Below, in pieces: positions 6,662 to 8,697 of a DNA stretch of 8,697 nucleotides. Under the pieces are notes generated by a model. It searched no databases and was not told where the DNA came from. It saw only the letters and a list, made by a program, of their open reading frames with translations. This DNA comes from Pseudomonadota bacterium (lineage in GTDB: Bacteria; Pseudomonadota; Alphaproteobacteria; Rhizobiales; Kaistiaceae): assembly GCA_023433185.1 (NCBI GenBank), contig JAEZEN010000236.1:1-8697 (forward strand), given 5' to 3'. Within the stretch, counting starts at the first letter, position 1. Each line of letters begins with the position of its first letter. The position numbers and the translations under genes were made by a program.

Positions 6662-7390
6662 TCACACCATGGCGACCTTGCCGGTCGCTATGTCGTAGAT
6701 GCCGCCGACCACCTCGAGCTTCCCGTTTGCGACAAGGTCGGCAAGGATCGGATTCGCCGCCTTGAGGTTGGCGACGTTGACCCGGACATTCTCGATGGTC
6801 GCTTCCGCGAGGAGATCGGCCGGATGGGGATTTGCGGCAATGGCCTGCTCGACGCCGGGCCGAAGCGCGGCGGCCAGGGCCGGCAGGTGGCCGGGGAGCT
6901 CGGTCCCAGTCTCGACCACGTCGATGGTCGCCTGGATCGCCCCGCAGCCGGAGTGACCCAGCACTAGGATAAGCTGCGAGCCGAGGACGGCACTGCCGAA
7001 CTCGAGGCTGGCGAGGCCGTCCTCGTTGACGAAATTTCCGGCGACGCGGATCACGAAAAGGTCGCCCGGCCCCTGATCGAAGACCAGTTCCGGTGCGACG
7101 CGGGAGTCGGCGCAACTGACGACCGAGGCAAACGGCGTCTGCCCGAGCGCCCGCTCCGCGCGGCTGACAGAGTAGTCGTTGTTCCGGGGCGTGCCGGCGA
7201 CATAGCGGGCATTCCCCGCCATCAGCCGGCTTGCCGCCTCCGTGGGACTGACCGGCGCGGGCTGCGCCCATGCGTCACCCGACGGCAGGAGCATGGCGGG
7301 CACGACGGCCGCCGCCGCTGCAACGTATCCTGTGCCTTTCAGGAAGCCGCGCCGGGATACCGACGCGCGGATATTGCAATAGTTGCACAT
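6662..7390 (-). CDS. Tat-exported beta-carbonic anhydrase (242 aa)
   Basis: The enzyme hydrates CO2 to bicarbonate with an active-site zinc. The zinc ligands of the beta class are present: C93 and D95 in SCADSR, H146 and C149 in LGHSGCG, with R97 for the Asp-Arg dyad. Before the domain is a twin-arginine signal peptide: SRRGFLK (12-18), a hydrophobic Ala/Val stretch, and a likely cleavage after AWA (40-42), so the protein is predicted to act in the periplasm. The extreme N-terminus MCNYCN holds a C-x-x-C pair ahead of the Tat motif. The ATG at 7390 is chosen because GGAGG (7396-7400, reverse) stands 5 bases before it; a TTG at 7408 would add six residues and lies upstream of that site. It lies 90 bases downstream of the LysR gene on the same strand and may be co-transcribed with it. 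Confidence 0.95.
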   Translation of the reverse strand: MCNYCNIRASVSRRGFLKGTGYVAAAAAVVPAMLLPSGDAWAQPAPVSPTEAASRLMAGNARYVAGTPRNNDYSVSRAERALGQTPFASVVSCADSRVAPELVFDQGPGDLFVIRVAGNFVNEDGLASLEFGSAVLGSQLILVLGHSGCGAIQATIDVVETGTELPGHLPALAAALRPGVEQAIAANPHPADLLAEATIENVRVNVANLKAANPILADLVANGKLEVVGGIYDIATGKVAMV

Positions 7391-7480
7391 GCTGTCCTCC
7401 CCAACCAAGTCCCGCTTCTAGCACACCGGATGCCCGGACGCCACGAAGCCTCGGCCAGCGGCGTTCGGTGCCGCGCGCGG

Positions 7481-8371
7481 CTATCGTTTCGACCGCCGGG
7501 CGTGCTCGATCAACGCCCGCATCTTGGGCGCCATGTGGCGGCGCTGGGGGAAGTAGAGGAAGAAGCCGGGGAACGGCGGCAGGAATGGCTCCAGGATCGA
7601 CACCAGTTCGCCGGCTTCCACGAACGGCCGGAAGGTCTCCTCCAGGGCGAAGGTGATGCCACCTCCGGCGAGCGCGGTGCGCAGCATCAGGCGCAGGTCG
7701 TTGGTCGTGATCTGGGGCTCGACAGCCACGTCGAAGGGGAGGCCGTTCTCCTCGAACTCCCAGCGGTAGGGCGCCACGTTCGGCGCCGGACGCCAGCCGA
7801 TGCATCGGTGGTTAACCAGCTCGCGCGGATGCGCCGGCGCGCCGTGGGCCGCGAGATAGGCGGGCGCCGCCACGACCGCCTCTCGCTGTTCCCCGCCCAG
7901 GGGGATCGCGACCATGTCCTGCTCGATCACCTCGCCGAGCCGGACGCCCGCATCATAGCCCGCGGCGACGATGTCGAACTCCTCGTCCGTGACCGTGACG
8001 TCGATCGTCACGCCGGGACAGGCGGCCGCGAAGGCCGCGAGGAACGGACCCGACAGGAAGTGCTCGGCGATCGAGGTTGCGGCGATCCTGAGGAGCCCGT
8101 GGGGGGCGCTCTCGCCAGCGATGCTTTCGAGCGCCGTCCCGATATCGGTGAGGGGGCGGGACAGCGTCTCGTAGAGGCGTTCGCCCGCTTCGGTCAGGCG
8201 CACGGACCGTGTCGTCCGCAGGACCAGCGTCGTGCCGAAGGTGTCCTCGAGCCGTCGCATTCCCTGACTGACCGCGGAGCGGGTTACGCCCATACGATCG
8301 GCGGCGGCGCGGAAATTGTGCTCCTCCGCGACGGCGACAAAGAGCGGCAGGAGATTCAGGTCGATCTTCAT
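7481..8371 (-). CDS. LysR-family transcriptional regulator (296 aa)
   Basis: Length and layout are standard for LysR regulators: an N-terminal winged helix-turn-helix (about 1-62) with FRAAADRMGVTRSAVSQGMRRLE (20-42) and the closing VRLTEAGERLY, a linker helix, and a two-lobed effector-binding domain (about 90-290). The C-terminal part (LYFPQRRHMAPKMRALIEH) resembles the CrgA-like subgroup often found beside dehydrogenase genes. The effector is not predictable. The ATG at 8371 starts exactly at MKIDLNLLPLF, the usual beginning of the domain; no clear Shine-Dalgarno precedes it. The gene is divergent from a second SDR gene, with a dyad operator candidate directly upstream, so control of that SDR and autoregulation are likely. 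The carbonic anhydrase gene follows on the same strand. Confidence 0.95.
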   Translation of the reverse strand: MKIDLNLLPLFVAVAEEHNFRAAADRMGVTRSAVSQGMRRLEDTFGTTLVLRTTRSVRLTEAGERLYETLSRPLTDIGTALESIAGESAPHGLLRIAATSIAEHFLSGPFLAAFAAACPGVTIDVTVTDEEFDIVAAGYDAGVRLGEVIEQDMVAIPLGGEQREAVVAAPAYLAAHGAPAHPRELVNHRCIGWRPAPNVAPYRWEFEENGLPFDVAVEPQITTNDLRLMLRTALAGGGITFALEETFRPFVEAGELVSILEPFLPPFPGFFLYFPQRRHMAPKMRALIEHARRSKR

Positions 8372-8374
8372 TGT

Positions 8375-8387
8375 TTAGCGGAGCTAA
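8375..8387. promoter_or_regulatory. Candidate LysR-type operator (T-N11-A dyad)
   Basis: TTAGC-GGA-GCTAA is a perfect inverted repeat with the T-N11-A form expected of LysR binding sites. It ends 3 bases before the LysR start codon and lies 81 bases upstream of the divergent SDR gene. Its closeness to the start suits autorepression. A tandem TACCAG-TACCAG (about 8412-8423) lies further toward the SDR gene and is of unknown meaning. Confidence 0.5.
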
Positions 8388-8468
8388 CCATCCAGTCGAC
8401 ACATCGGTGGATACCAGTACCAGTCGCACACGTCCATCTTCTCCCTGAACCCGAGCCGGGAGCACGAC

Positions 8469-8697
8469 ATGGACAAGATCATCCTGATTACCGGGGCCTC
8501 CAGCGGGATCGGCGAAGGCATCGCCAGGGAACTGGGGTGCCGCTGGCGCCACGGTCCTGCTGGGCGCGTGCCGTCTCGATCGCATCGAGGCCATCGCGGC
8601 CGACATCCGCGCCGCCGGCGGAAGCGCCGAAGCCCGCGCACTGGACGTGACCGATCGTCAGTCCATGGCCGCCTTCGTCCAGGCGGCCATGGAGACG
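8469..8697 (+). pseudogene. Second SDR oxidoreductase, partial at window end, with an apparent one-base frameshift
   Basis: An ATG at 8469 with GGGAG (8458-8462) 6 bases upstream starts MDKIILITGASSGIGEGIARELG, the standard opening strand and TGxxxGIG cofactor loop of an SDR. After the run GGGG at 8534-8537 this frame turns into Arg/Pro-rich nonsense. If one G is dropped, translation resumes as GAAGATVLLGACRLDRIEAI and continues to DVTDRQSMAAFVQAAMET at the window edge, exactly what an SDR should have. The downstream frame has a TGA at 8485-8487 and no usable start of its own before late in the domain, so the two halves belong to one gene. Either the gene is truly broken or the base is a sequencing or assembly error. 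The unusual cysteine in LLGACR, where arginine is common, may be a second change. It is divergent from the LysR gene. Catalytic residues lie beyond the window. Confidence 0.8.

Noticed and set aside
7470..7481. GC palindrome GCCGCGCGCGGC at the LysR stop codon as terminator
   Set aside because: It has no room for a loop with a long stem and no T-run; alternating GC of this kind is expected by chance in this composition.
7430..8650. A 406-codon plus-strand frame antisense to the LysR gene
   Set aside because: It shows no domain and is explained by codon bias opposite a clear LysR regulator.

Overview
The window reads as ordinary chromosomal DNA of a high-GC alphaproteobacterium, most likely of the Hyphomicrobiales (Rhizobiales) type. 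That placement is an inference from very GC-biased third codon positions, a ppk followed by ppx on the same strand, a Tat-type beta-carbonic anhydrase, and dense LysR/TetR-plus-dehydrogenase pairs. I see no rRNA, tRNA, CRISPR array, insertion sequence or phage gene.

Left part (1-1019): a PAS-domain protein cut off by the window start and a NUDIX hydrolase both lie on the minus strand. The small gap between them is comparatively AT-rich and has short inverted repeats. A strong predicted stem-loop lies in the leader of the NUDIX gene, in the divergent gap before ppk.

Centre (1020-5138): ppk (polyphosphate kinase 1) and ppx (exopolyphosphatase) lie on the plus strand, separated by 324 bases with no convincing gene. 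Together they make and degrade inorganic polyphosphate. The active-site residues of PPK1 are all in place at the same spacing as in E. coli.

Right part (5139-8697): a short-chain dehydrogenase (SDR, minus) is divergent from a TetR-family regulator (plus, TTG start), with a near-perfect palindrome in the 70-bp gap. Next, on the minus strand, come a LysR-family regulator and, downstream of it, a Tat-exported beta-carbonic anhydrase. The LysR gene is divergent from a second SDR gene, with a T-N11-A dyad right next to the LysR start. The second SDR runs off the window end and carries an apparent one-base frameshift near its start.

No clearly new system is visible. The most useful points for follow-up are the frameshifted SDR, the NUDIX leader hairpin, the structured ppk-ppx spacer, and the two regulator/SDR operator candidates. 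Very long open frames antisense to ppk and ppx were examined and rejected as codon-bias artefacts.
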